A stretch of DNA of 64,000 nt. Origin: Glebionis coronaria (lineage: Eukaryota; Streptophyta; Magnoliopsida; Asterales; Asteraceae). Both the position numbers and the translations under genes were made by a program. The notes below the pieces were generated by a model. The model did not search any database. It worked only from the letters and a program-made list of their open reading frames with translations, and had not been told where the DNA came from. This document shows, in pieces, positions 24,298-35,762 of the stretch. How positions within the stretch are numbered: the stretch's first letter is position 1; each line of letters begins with the position of its first letter. The stretch covers positions 565,933,469 to 565,997,468 of the forward strand of contig CM046876.1 in the NCBI GenBank assembly GCA_025667525.1. The letters are read 5' to 3'.

Positions 24298-26061
24298 TCA
24301 ATCGGAACAGATTCTAAACAGGTGAGGATCGTCCCAAAAGTATTTTTTTAGTTCAGAAAAGAATCTTTTCTTTTGTTGATATGTCATTCCCTTTCGTAAA
24401 ATACCTACAACCAAATAGTTTGCAAAATCTGCGAACCATGGTGTGATGTTAGTATTTATTTGCATTATGTGTTCATCGGGAAAGTCATCGATTTCATCAT
24501 CGCTAGAATCATCATTCACTATGCAAGATAAATGATCGGCAACAACATTCTCAGCTCCTTTTTTATCTTTAATTTCTAAATCAAATTCTTACAAAAGCAA
24601 TATCCATCGTATGAGACGAGGTTTGGCATCTTGCTTTTTAAACACGTATTTTAAAGCTGAGTGATCAGTGTAAACTATTGTTTTTGACAATACGAGGTAT
24701 GATCGAAATTTATCAAACGCATAAACTACAACCATGAGTTATTTTTCCGTGATGGTGTAATTTTGTTGTGCTGTGTTTAGAGTTCTACTAGCAAAGTAGA
24801 TGGGGTAAAATTGTTTTCCATCTTTTTTTCCAAGGACGGCTCCAAGGGAAAGTTCACTTGCATCGCACATAAGCACAAATGAAAAATTCCAATTGGGGCT
24901 TGCAATAATTAGTGTGCATGTATGCTTTGCTTTGAGAGTTTCAAATGCTAAAAGGCATTCATCATTAAAATCGAATGTTCTTTCTTTTTCTAGAAGTTGA
25001 GTTAAAGGTCTTGCGATCTTCGTAAAGTCTTTGATAAATCGTCGTTAAAAACTGGCATGACCTGAAAAACTTCTAATGCCTTTCACATTAGTAGGTGGTT
25101 GAGTTTTAAGATTACATTTATTTTTTATTTGTCAACTTCTAAGCCTATGCCAGACACTTTGTGTCCCAGCACTATTCCTTCTTTAACCATAAAGTGACAT
25201 TTTTCCTAGTTTAGCACAAGATTTGCTTCTTTACATCGTGCTAACCTTTTATCAAGGTGCTAAGACATGTGTCGAAAGAATTTCCAAAGATAGAAAAATC
25301 GTCCATGAAGACTTCGACCAATTGTTCAATCATATCGTGGAAAATTGCAATCATTCACCTCTGAAAAGTAGCAGGTGCATTGAATATGCCAAAAGGCATG
25401 CGCCTATACGTGTAAGTTCCAAATGGACAAGTAAACGTGGGTTTCTCTTGATCTATAGGGTTGATTGGGATTTGAAAATATCCGGAAAAACAATCGAGGA
25501 AACAAAAGTATTCATTCCCTGCGAGTCTTTCTAACATTTGATCCATAAAGGGCAAAGGAAAATGATCTTTCGCGCGTCATTTAATTTTCGATAGTCAATA
25601 CAAACTCTCCATCCAGTGATGGTTCGTGTTGCTACTAACTCATTGTTTTTGTTAGTTACTACAGTGATACCTCCCTTTTTAGGTACACAATGAATAGGAC
25701 TAACCCAGGGGCTATCTGCGATTGGGTAAATTATTCCATAATCGAGGAGTTTAAGGATCTCTTTTTAACAACGTCCTTCATGTTAGGATTTAATCTTCGT
25801 TGTTTTTCAACACTTCGGTTTCTTGTTATTCAAAAGTTGGATTTTGTGTTTACAGAACGATGGACATATGCCAGGAATATCAGAAGTTTTCCAAGCAAAA
25901 GCTTGTTTATGCTTCTTGAGAACTTCAATTAGATCGATTTTTTGTTCTTCCGAAAGTTGGGATGAAATAATTACTTGCAGTAATTTTTCTTCGTGAAGAA
26001 ACGCATATTCCAGATGTTCAGGATGAGGTTTAAGTTCTAAATCTGTAGGAGGCTCTTCCAC
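24298..26061 (-). pseudogene. Reverse transcriptase and RNase H of Athila body D
   Basis: The RT start is around 26061-25807 (HEEKLLQVIISS, then HKQAFAW). The palm region is at 25555-25355 (FLDCFSGYFQIPI, TYRRMPFGIFNAPATF), and the catalytic segment continues to about 25250. RNase H lies at about 24890-24520, followed by the 24519-24298 connection. Numerous stops and small indels break the frame every 200-300 bp. Confidence 0.8.
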
Positions 26062-26190
26062 AGATTTCTTAACTTTGAAATCGGTTTCGAAAGTTATGGT
26101 TTCAAATGGTGTTTCTTTATCTTCTTCATGTGTTTCTATAGGTTCGTCGGTATTAACGGCTATGAAGGCGTCAAATTCAGCAAAAAGATC

Positions 26191-27133
26191 TTATTCGAGG
26201 ATGGTTCCTTCGATAGAATATGAAATTTCGCTTCCATCATCAAGAAGAGCGTCGAAATCGGCTTCAAAGACTTTGTCAATGACATCAATACTAAAGCAAG
26301 TATCATCATTAAAATACGAGTGTTTCATTTCTTCGTCGATAGAAAAGGAAAATCTATCTTCTCCAACTCCAAGGTTGAGTTGTTTTTGTTTTACACGAAT
26401 TAAAGCATCAGCTATATGTAAGAAAGGTCTACCAAGGATAAGTGGTACCTTGCTATCTTCTTCCATCTCTAGGATTACAAAGTCAACAAGAAAATTTTGA
26501 ATTTTCCCACTCCAACGAGCATGTTTCGGCTATTCCTATTGGGTATTGAAAAGAACGGTCCGCGAGGCGAACGCTCATTTTTGTGGGTTTGAGAACATCT
26601 TTTGAGAGTTTATCATACAAGGAGTATGACATGAGGTTGATACTAGCGCCAAGATCGGCCAAGGCGTTACAAGAGTATGAGTGACGGAAAGTACATGGAA
26701 TTAGAAAAATTCCAGAATCTCCAAGTTTTGGTGGTACTTTGTCTTGGATAATGGCAGAACATTCATCATTTAGAAAAGCTGAAGATACATCTTCAAACTT
26801 ATGTTTGCTTTTGATAAGTTCTTTCAGAAATTTGCCATAGTTTGGCATTCCAGCCAGAACATCGACTAAAGGCATGCTGATTCGAACTTCTTGGATTAAG
26901 TCAAGGAATTTACCATACTTAGCTTGCATCTTTCGCTTGTGTAAGCGTTGGGGGTATGGTACTTTTGGTTTATATGGTTTAGGTGTTGGGTTTGAGTATT
27001 CAGTGGGTTTGGTTTTGGTTGGTTGAGATTCATCCTCATCGTCACTATCGAGTGGATTTTCGATTGGTGTATCTTGGGTAGGTTTGGTAGGTGATTCGTA
27101 AGATAAACCACCCCGTGTGAATACGGCATTCAC
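26191..27133 (-). pseudogene. Gag end and aspartic protease of Athila body D
   Basis: 27133-26483 is a Pro/Thr-rich linker leading into the protease with the Athila-type active site ALADLGASINLMSYSLY (catalytic Asp kept). 26466-26191 continues the protease with VPLILGRPFL, the usual flap-distal ILGRPFL motif. A frameshift separates the two pieces near 26475. Confidence 0.8.
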
Positions 27134-27289
27134 ATGTTCATTACGAGCTTGCGGTGGTTGATATGTGTTGTTGTTTTTGGGGTTTGGGTTGGTGTTGCTT
27201 GGTAAAGAACCAGAAGCGCGATTCGATTGCTTATCGGCAAAACGATCAAACTTAGCTTCGAGGTTTTGAATGGAAGCTTAGTGATTTTT

Positions 27290-28595
27290 GTTTAAAGTCT
27301 CGAACTTTGCTTGAGGTCAGTGAATGTATCTCGCACGAAATGGTTAGTTTTTCTTTGAGATTTAATAAAATTGTTGAGCTTGGGTTCGAGGTTGGGTTTG
27401 TCTTCGGTTTGGTTGGGTTTCTTTTCGTCTCGATCGTAACTTGGTTTATCGTTAGATCTCCAATTATTGCGGTCATGATTACGATAATCGTTATAAAATC
27501 GAGTTCGACGAAAGGTGTTCATGAAATTGGCTTCTTCTTCCTTTTTCATAGGCGTGTCATCGTCATCATATTCACTAGAAGGATGGTTTACTCCACAGTG
27601 TTTGCAAGTTTCACGACTTTTGTTTTTCATCTCATTTTATTGAGTGTCGACTTTGAGAGATATGGCGTCCATACGAGCCATAATTTTTTAAGCGTCGGTT
27701 GGGTTGTTTCTTTCTTCGGAAAAAGCTATGGTTTTTCGTGGGTTTTTGTTTTTGTGGTTTTTGGACCAATCAAGCTTGAGTAAGACTTTGTCATATAATA
27801 ATTGGTAGGCTTGATTAGGGGTTTTGTAAAGGAAATACTGCCCATTGCGGCATTCAATGCATCTTGGGTAGCATCGTCAAGACCATGATAAAAAATCTTG
27901 ATTATCCCTTCTTTTTTTAGTCCATGGCCATGGCAGTTTCTGAGTAATTATTTCATTCTTAACCATGCGTCAGTGAGAGTTTCTCGATCTTGTTGAGAAA
28001 AGCTTCGGATTTCTCCGAGGAGTTTTTCAAATTGAGCAGGAGGAAAGAATCGGCTAATGGAAGCGGTTCTAAGACCTTCCCATGCTCGAATGGTTCCTTC
28101 ATTAAGTTCTTCGAGCCACAACTTGGCTTCTCCAGTGAGGGATGATGGAAACATCATGAGTTGAACGGCTTCGGCTTGTCCTTCTCCATAGTTAAACATT
28201 TAGAAAATTCCGCTAAGTTCATGGATTTGTTTGTGAGGATCGGTTTTGATTCGACCATCAAATTAGTGGTTTCCTTTGATGGCAAAGTCGTTTGCAATTT
28301 CATGTAAAATGATTGCGGAGCCAGGAGTTGGTGCTACTACTCTATCGGCAGGCCACATTGGTTCATCATCGGTGTCCGAAATTGGATCGTAACGGTTGTT
28401 GAGTTTGATGAAAAATAGGAATTGAGAAAGGTTGTCGAAAGGTTGGTTGATTTCGCGAGGTTGAGGTTGCTCGTGTCTCCTATCTAAAGGCACACGAAGG
28501 TGAAGCCTACGTTACCTTCGGTTAAGGGTACGTTCAGGTTCTAATAATGGTGATAATGGTGATAATGGTGGAGTTTCGGATGAACGGGTGTGCAT
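27290..28595 (-). pseudogene. gag of Athila body D
   Basis: An ATG at 28595 begins the frame (MHTRSS). The capsid region follows in pieces: 28493-28263 and 28199-27948 (EAVQLMMFPSSLTGEAKLWL, the retrotrans_gag signature), then 27630-27292. A Cys/His motif, CKHCGVNHPSSEY, has Tyr where body E2 has Cys, so the knuckle is incomplete. Stops and frameshifts at about 28262, 28200 and 27946. Confidence 0.8.
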
Positions 28596-28628
28596 CCAAC
28601 AATGGTTTTAGTGTTACAGCAGGAATTC

Positions 28629-28712
28629 TGTGTCGCACTTTTGGAAATGTGCGACGTACTTTGGTTCGCTACAGGAAGTGCGGCGCACTTTTGAGTTGTG
28701 CGGCGTACTTTC
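28629..28712. repeat. Palindrome cluster in the Athila 5' leader (body D)
   Basis: Four copies of a GTGCG-N-CGCAC-type palindrome (e.g. gtgcggcgcac) spaced about 20-30 bases apart, between the PBS and the gag start. The same family occurs upstream of the TATA box in each LTR and again at 49690-49750. Confidence 0.75.
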
Positions 28713-28764
28713 TGTACTGTACGAAAAGATTATGAAAAATTTGGTTACAAAACAGGATTGTAAG

Positions 28765-28782
28765 TCCCCGACAGCGGTGCCA
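28765..28782 (-). other. PBS of Athila body D (tRNA-Asp type)
   Basis: The minus strand reads tggcaccgctgtcgggga, a slightly decayed complement of the plant tRNA-Asp 3' end. It lies six bases inside LTR2. Confidence 0.85.
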
Positions 28783-28788
28783 AAAACT

Positions 28789-29981
28789 TGATGTTCGTTT
28801 CGCAAGTCTTATATTTATATTACAAGGTTTAAAAAAAACAAGGGACTAGAATACAAACATGGAAAAGTATACCCTTTCGTTCGTAATATAGCTTGTAGTG
28901 GTAAGCCAGGATCATTCATTGAGACTTAGTTTCGTTTTGGTAATCAATATAATAATTGAAGAAATAAATGATTGAAATGAATAACAATAGTAACAAGTAT
29001 TACTAATACGGGATAGTTCGTATGAGTTCGTGATGATGATAATAATCATCGAGATATGTTTATATAGGTAAAGAGTGATAATCCATTTTCGTCAAAAGGG
29101 CGTTTGCACAATTTACTTTAGGGTGATTCAAGAATTATTTTTATTTAAGCGAGTAAGCTCAAAACAAGTTGCCAACGAGTTCAGTATTTTATCAAGGTTT
29201 CTAAGCGGATCTCTCCAACCAAAGATTCAAAACCATATATAAGTCTTTAAAAACTTATTATAACAATTTGCGTTTCTCATCGCCAAACTATCGTAACAAA
29301 TCAACTCTAGATAAAATATGGTTTATAGAACGAGGTGGTAAATGGTTCTACAACATTATCTTGAAATCGATTATAAAAGATCATATCATAGCATCATCAC
29401 TAATCATGGTCACATACCCATATAGTCACAAATAGCTTAGCCTAACATAGTAATCAAAGTAACAAATGGAAAAGAGTAAGAGAACATCATACTTAGATTG
29501 ATTGAATGAACGAATACACAAGTGTCACGATTGTATCGTTTCTCCAAGAATCAAAGTCTCGTTACAAGTATTTCCCAAAAGTGGATAATACTGAAATATC
29601 ACTAAGAAAGCTAAGAATACTCGGATTTATAGAGTAGTATTTGAGAGATGTGTTTTCAAATGAGTAGAAGTGGCCTCTATTTATAGTGTTGGATGAGAGA
29701 AAATGTTGCCGCACTTCTCCGAAAGTGCGTCGCACTTTGGAGACGGGAATGTGCGCCGCACTTCTGATTTTTCGCGCCGCACTTTTTTCCGTTCCAGAAT
29801 CTTCTTTCAATAGTTTTGCTTATTTGCACAATTAGGACCCTTCTTTGTATTTCTTCACTTTGTTCCTTCATACTTTATACCTGCATGTAAAACACAATAT
29901 ATTAAGTATCGAATGCTCTTATTTATAATACAAAGTGGCACTATAATAACGGGTTGAATATGTATATTTAAGTCGTTATTA
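28789..29981 (-). repeat. Athila LTR2 (shared middle LTR)
   Basis: 1193 bp, tgatgttcg to gttatta (expected gttatca, one change). It has a PBS on its left and a polypurine tract (29982-29994) on its right, so it belongs to both neighbouring bodies. Confidence 0.9.
29677..29787 (-). promoter_or_regulatory. Promoter region of Athila LTR2 with palindromic repeats
   Basis: A minus-strand TATA box (ctataaatag, 29677-29686) is preceded, 16-100 bases upstream, by four GTGCG-N-CGCAC-like palindromes between 29702 and 29787. The same arrangement is seen in LTR1 (18501-18586) and LTR3 (about 50771-50882, TATA weakened to ctataagtag). Confidence 0.65.
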
Positions 29982-31189
29982 AATTCCTCCACACTTAGCT
30001 ATTGCTTTCCCTCAAGCAATCAAAGCGAGAAAACAAATCAGCTCTTTAAAACTTTTAAGTATTCTGAAGTATGATAGGAAAATGATTAATTTTTTATAAG
30101 TAGCAAAAGCAAATGACAAGATGAACACCTCACATGGATAGTTTTTGGATTTTAAGTTCACACAAATGTCACTCACAAAGGATAAATTTAAGATAACACT
30201 CAAGTAGCTCGGTCATAAAATAGATAGCTACCATAGGTTTGTACATGACACATAAACATAACCATTGCAGCGTGAGCACCAGATAAATTTTCAAAGAAGC
30301 AAAACGTGATAATAATGAGGGTTTGAAACAAAATATTCCTTGTCAAATTCGTAGAACAACTATACTAGAATACTTTATTATTATTTTTTATTATTTTTTT
30401 TAATTTTTTTAAGAGAACATCATATATACTTTTTCGACTTGATAAATGGATAGGCATCTAATCGAGATAATAGCACAAGGGATAATATAGCACATAGGTA
30501 CGAGTGCAACGTATTTTAGCAAGCCAGTGTAGCTTAACTAAAATGATAAAATGGTGATTTGTTTTGCCTCTTTCGAAAAATATCTATAAATTAACCTCAC
30601 TACGGTTTAGTAAATGATGATCAAGCACAAATTCTGAAGCATATTAGATTATCGGCTATCACACAAAATAGAGAAATATAAGGCTAGGTTTTCTCACGTA
30701 TTTGGTGGATGGCTTTTGTGCTTAGTTATAGTGTCAATCAATGAGATTTTTTCTTTGCTAAAACTTTAATTATTTTCAAATCAGATATATATTTATTTTA
30801 TTTTCAAAAAGATTTTCATGTGGAGAAATTTATTGTTTATTATTATTTTTTCTATTTGTCTCCTCCTCCACACTTAAGGTGAACATCGTCCTCGAGGTGA
30901 TAACTAATGAAAACTAAAAATATGAAAAATGGAAAGGGAAACAATAAATTCTCGGGGCTAAGTAGAAAATTGCGGGACTTCAAGAGATGAATCCAGCTTA
31001 GAGCTCCAAGTTTGATATTTTCCTGCATGCTATCGTAAAACAAAACACACGCAAAATATATACGAGGACGATTTTATTTATTTTACAAGTCCTCCTCAAC
31101 ACTTAAGGTGAAAAGTGGGGGATAAAATACGGATTGCCTTCCAAGAAGCGCTAAGTTTAGAATCTTCGGCCAGACTCGGCTACTCGGTT
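29982..31189 (-). other. Non-coding 3' region of Athila body E1
   Basis: Corresponds to the body D 3' region. It starts with the polypurine tract (29982-29994). It carries about 150 bp (about 30732-30885) that body D lacks; this extra block ends in a second copy of the purine motif (cctcctccacacttaagg). No envelope-like ORF. Confidence 0.6.
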
Positions 31190-32428
31190 TTATTTTAAAA
31201 AGAAGGGGATTTCTTCTTCATCGAATTCACTACAGTTTTCTTCTTCATGGTAGAGCTTAAGTCTATGTCCATTGACAATAAAAGTGGTATTGTCTCTACC
31301 GTAGAGTTCAACATATCCAGATGGATATTGGTGTTTCACTGTATAAGGTCCAGTCCATCTCAATGTAAGTTTAGGTTGCTTGAATTTATATTTCGAGATA
31401 AAGAGAAGTACTTTCTCTCCATGTTTGAATTCTTTTCTTTGTCGTAGTTTGCGATCATGCCACACTTTGGTTCGTTCTTTATATAAACGTGAACTTTCAT
31501 AAGCTTGATGTCGGAATTCATCTTACTCATAAAGTTAAAATATACGTTTTTCTCCAGCTGTAATAAGACCAGGGTTGCGGTTCTTAAGTGCCCAATATGC
31601 ACGGTTTTCAATTTCTATTGGTAAGTGGCATGTTTTTTCATACAAGAGCTGGTACGGTGTGGTTCTAGTTGGTGTTTTAAATGCGGTACGAAAGGCCCAT
31701 AGAGCATCTTCTAATTTTTTAAACCAACAAGCAGGATTATTTTGGATGGTCTTTTCAAGGATTCGCTTAAGTGCTCTATTAGAGTTTTCAATTTGGCCAC
31801 TCGTTTGAGGGTGGTAAGATGTGGAAAATCAGTGGTTGACTCCATATCTTTTCATGATTTTTTTCCATGAGTTTGCTACAAAAATGAGTTCATCTGTCGC
31901 TTATTAGTGCTTTTAGAATTCCAAAACGATAGAATAGTTTCTTTAAGAATGCTATAACAACTCTTGCATCGTTAGTTTGCAAGGCTTGAGCTTCGACCCT
32001 TTTTGATACATAGCTGACGGCGACTAAAATGTATTCACATTTATAAGATTTAGGAAATGGTCCCATGAAGTCGATACCCCACACGTCAAAGATTTCGCAG
32101 ACTTGAATATTATTTAGAGGCATTTCATCTCATTTTGTAAGATTTCCAGTCCTTTGACATGCTTCGCATAATCAGAATAAGGTATGAGCTTCACGAATAA
32201 TCGTTGGCTAGTAAAAGCCAGCGTCGAACACTTTTTTAGTGACATTCATCGAGAATTTTTCGAGATTCGGATCCGGAAATACAACGTCGGATCATTAAAT
32301 CGGAACAGATTCTAAACAGGTGAGGATCGTCCCAAAAGTATTTTTTTAGTTCAGAAAGGAATCTTTTCTTTTGTTGATATGTCATTCCCTTTCGTAAAAT
32401 ACCTACAACCAAATAGTTTGCAAAGTCT
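31190..32428 (-). pseudogene. Integrase of Athila body E1
   Basis: Parallel to the body D integrase: 32123-31890 ([14 protein letters not shown] ... LISDR then stop), and a C-terminal part to 31190 ending FFLK. It shares with body D the ~40 base loss in the zinc-finger region (near 32240). It ends at 32428/32434, where the Tekay element is inserted; the body resumes at 43648. Confidence 0.85.
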
Positions 32429-32434
32429 GCGAAC

Positions 32435-35304
32435 TGTAAAACCCGCATGCTTTTACCATGCATAGTACCCTTAGGATCATACGTACTAGTTAAAAACTTT
32501 CCTAATATAGCATGATTACGATTACGTATTAGGAGTTTACGTATTACGTACGTGTTAGAACACGATAAGTATTTTATATGCACGATCACGTACTAATTAT
32601 TTAGCAATAATTAATCACGAACATACGATCACGAAATCACGAATGTAATTAAAACACGAACTATTATTAATTACGTATATATATTTAATACGAGCGTAAT
32701 TAAATATATTAGGGTATGGTAATTACGTAACGAGAACATTTAAAACACGAACATAATTAAACATAAACGAGTACTAAATAACAAGACACGAAACGAGGTA
32801 CGGGAACCCCACGGGGGAGTCCCTACCCGCGGCCAAACAAGGGTAATGGGCCAAGCCCATTACCAATTTTACTAATAGGGGGTTAAATAGATTTTTACTA
32901 CTCAAAAATCAATTTTACAGAAGATTTCAAGAAAACCTAAAATCTCTCTTTCTCCTCTCTTTGTGCCGCCACCTTCTAATCACCAAACACGGTGATTCTT
33001 GATCTTGGATCTTGTTGATTATTTGTTTGTTCGTGTTTGTTCTTCACCCTCTTGATCCACGAATACGGTAAAACCTTTTTAAACCTTTCTTTTTAATTAA
33101 TCTTCTATTTAATTATGAACACGTGATATTTTTTATAAAAACACATTAATTAAACATAGATCTAACATGTTTTGATCATTAATTAAATCAGAGGGTCGAT
33201 TAAGGGGTGCTTGTTTTTGGGCCGCAAGGTGCAACCGACCCCAAGGGGGGTTCGGTTTGTTTTAGCCGACCACCACCAAGACCTTTTGGTCTTGGTTGGT
33301 GCGTGTGGGTCCCACGGCAGCAAGGGGTACCCCGATTTGAGTCGGGGTACGGTGTCGATTCATGTCCGGTGCATGTTTTTAAGCTTGGATCCGGATCATG
33401 GTTATGTTAGTTTTGTTTATGTAATAAACTTAGGTTAAAATTAAATTAATAAAAGATGAGATTAATTTAATAACATGACTTAGGTTAATTAATTATTAAT
33501 AATCATGAAATTATTTTAACCTAAGTATTTATATTATTAAGGCTTATAATATTATAACGTATAGTTTAATTAAATTACATGAAATAATTATTAAACTATA
33601 TAATATATCATATGACTTAGAAAATAATCATGAAAATACTTAGGCTTATTTACTTAGCTTATTTAACCAGCTTATTTCTAATTATGGAAACTTTCTATTT
33701 TTAGAAACTTAATTAAATAAGGCAGCTAATTTATTTATGGAAACCAGCTATTTTTAGAAACTTATTTATTTAAGGCAATTAATCTATTTACTGAAACTTA
33801 TTTAATTAAGGCAACTAATCTATTTATGGAAACTTTCAATTTTTAGAAACTTATCTATTTTAAGCAGTAAATCTATTTTTGGAAACTTTCTATTTTTGAA
33901 AACTTTCTATTTTTGGAAACTTTCTATTTTTGGAAACTTTCTATTTTTGGAAACTTTCTATTTTTGGAAACTTTCTATTTTTGGTAACTTTCTATTTTTG
34001 GAAACTTTCTATTTTTGGAAACTTTCTATTTTAGGAAACCTGCTATTTTTGGAAAGTTACTTATTATTACACAGTAAGTATAATAACACATGAAATATCA
34101 AAAATACTTAATCAGAATGAACAGAATATAAGATTTAACACAGTTTAAGGCTTTAAACAGTAAAACATAGTAAGAACATATAAAATAAGCTAAGACATGA
34201 CGTAAAACCAGCTATGTATTTAGTAAGCAGATACTTATTTCATGTACGTATTTATGTAGCACTAGTGTTTCGGAAGTAGGATTCTCGCAGTTCATCGTTC
34301 TCGTTCACTGGACATAAGGTACGGATTCCCGTCCTTTCAGTATGGACATTCTTTCCTTATTAGGATTTCCCCGTATGCAGCCAACTGTTTTCCCGTAGTA
34401 TAAGTATGAGTTTGATTGCTTATGTTTTAAATATGATTACCTATATCCATATACATGCATGACCAGTTTCACCTAGTTATGGAGGTACCATAACCATAAC
34501 ATTAGAGGCACTGATGTTATGACTTCACCACGGCGAAGTGATTGCTCGTGGCGTCCCTTCAGCTTTTGGCCATTTATTTATATTTATCATGTGGGGCGTA
34601 TGGGTGCATCCTAGTTACACGTTTTTATTCAGGATTACATGGTGAATGTGGTATGTGCCTTGCATCCTTCACAAGGAGCTGATCCCTCCTACCCATAAAA
34701 CCAGTATATTAAATTAGAGGCAGCCCCTCTAATTTTCATGATGAGGTCACCCCTCCAATTATTCATGCACGGTGGATATTCATGACCTATATTGGCTAAT
34801 GGTAAAATATGACAAACATTTTTTATAAGATAAACATAAGACTTTCAAACTATAAAACCAGTTTTATTAAGACTTAACCAGGTTACTCGGGACTTAGTTT
34901 CTTCCGCTGTTAATATGCTATATGCTTATCCTATTCATGCTTTATTGTACATCCGTGCACTGAGCGTATTGCTCAACCGTTTTCCTTTTCTATGTTCCCA
35001 AAACGGCAGGTACTCAGGGACGCTTGTAGACACTAAGAGTACGTGCATATGGACTGGAAGCTGTCTAGCCTTCTTTACATTATGCATTTCTTTTCTTTAT
35101 GATACTTATGCTTTGGACATTGTTTCGTCCTTTTCCTTTACTATACTATGTTTGTGTGTGATGAGCTTTACTTTTGGACTACCGATGTTTGATTCCGGTA
35201 TTTTCCTTTATATGGTCAAGTAATGTTTAGACATTTTACCTTGTATGCTTTGATGACACGCCATAATCACTGTGATATTTCCATTTCCAACATGGGGTGT
35301 TACA
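32435..35304 (+). repeat. 5' LTR of element G
   Basis: 2870 bp with an internal 17 bp minisatellite (33881-34050). Lacks about 137 bp that the 3' LTR has near 41755-41905. Confidence 0.92.
33881..34050 (+). repeat. 17 bp minisatellite in the 5' LTR of G
   Basis: Ten units of ggaaactttctattttt plus a partial one. One unit has ggtaac and one ends ggaaacctg. Looser copies with longer spacing precede it (33680-33870). Confidence 0.9.
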
Positions 35305-35308
35305 ATTA

Positions 35309-35320
35309 TGGTATTAGAGC
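35309..35320 (+). other. PBS of element G
   Basis: tggtattagagc matches the initiator tRNA-Met site with one change (c to t), four bases after the LTR. The following 35321-35762 is leader; just before the gag ATG it ends in an acceptor-like tactgtcag. Confidence 0.85.
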
Positions 35321-35762
35321 CAAGGCTTCGACCTGTAGGCTCTCAAATATGACCTGTGATTAGTGGGTAGTCACTACGGTCTTCCTAGAACTGACAGTTG
35401 TTTTCATGCATTCATCATTTTTAAGCATACATATACATGTCATTGTTACAGGGTTTTTGACTAAGTAATGGTTGGTACAGGACTGGCCCTATTTAGTCGC
35501 ATGTGTTTTATCGAAACTTTTAGATTTGGGACCGACCCATAGGCGTCCCCTCGATATGTCTTTTGTTTTGGGTGAACTGACCAGAGGCGTCCACTCTCGA
35601 GCATACAAAAGTTTTCATAAAACTGCATCATGCATTCATACACAAAATTTTCTTGCATAAAATTTTTCTCGTGAAATTTTTAGTATAAATTTTTTTTCAT
35701 GTATATATTTTATATTTTATGTTTTGAACTGTTTAATCATATGTTTTATGTTATACTGTCAG

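Noticed and set aside
33207..33438. Overlapping 67-75 codon frames in the Tekay LTR (repeated at 41413-41644)
   Set aside because: Short, overlapping and inside an LTR. The relative GC richness there explains the lack of stops.
33896..34093. Frame with repeated YFWKLSIFGNFLFLE in the Tekay LTR (and again at 42239)
   Set aside because: Translation of the 17 bp minisatellite; no start context and it lies in an LTR.
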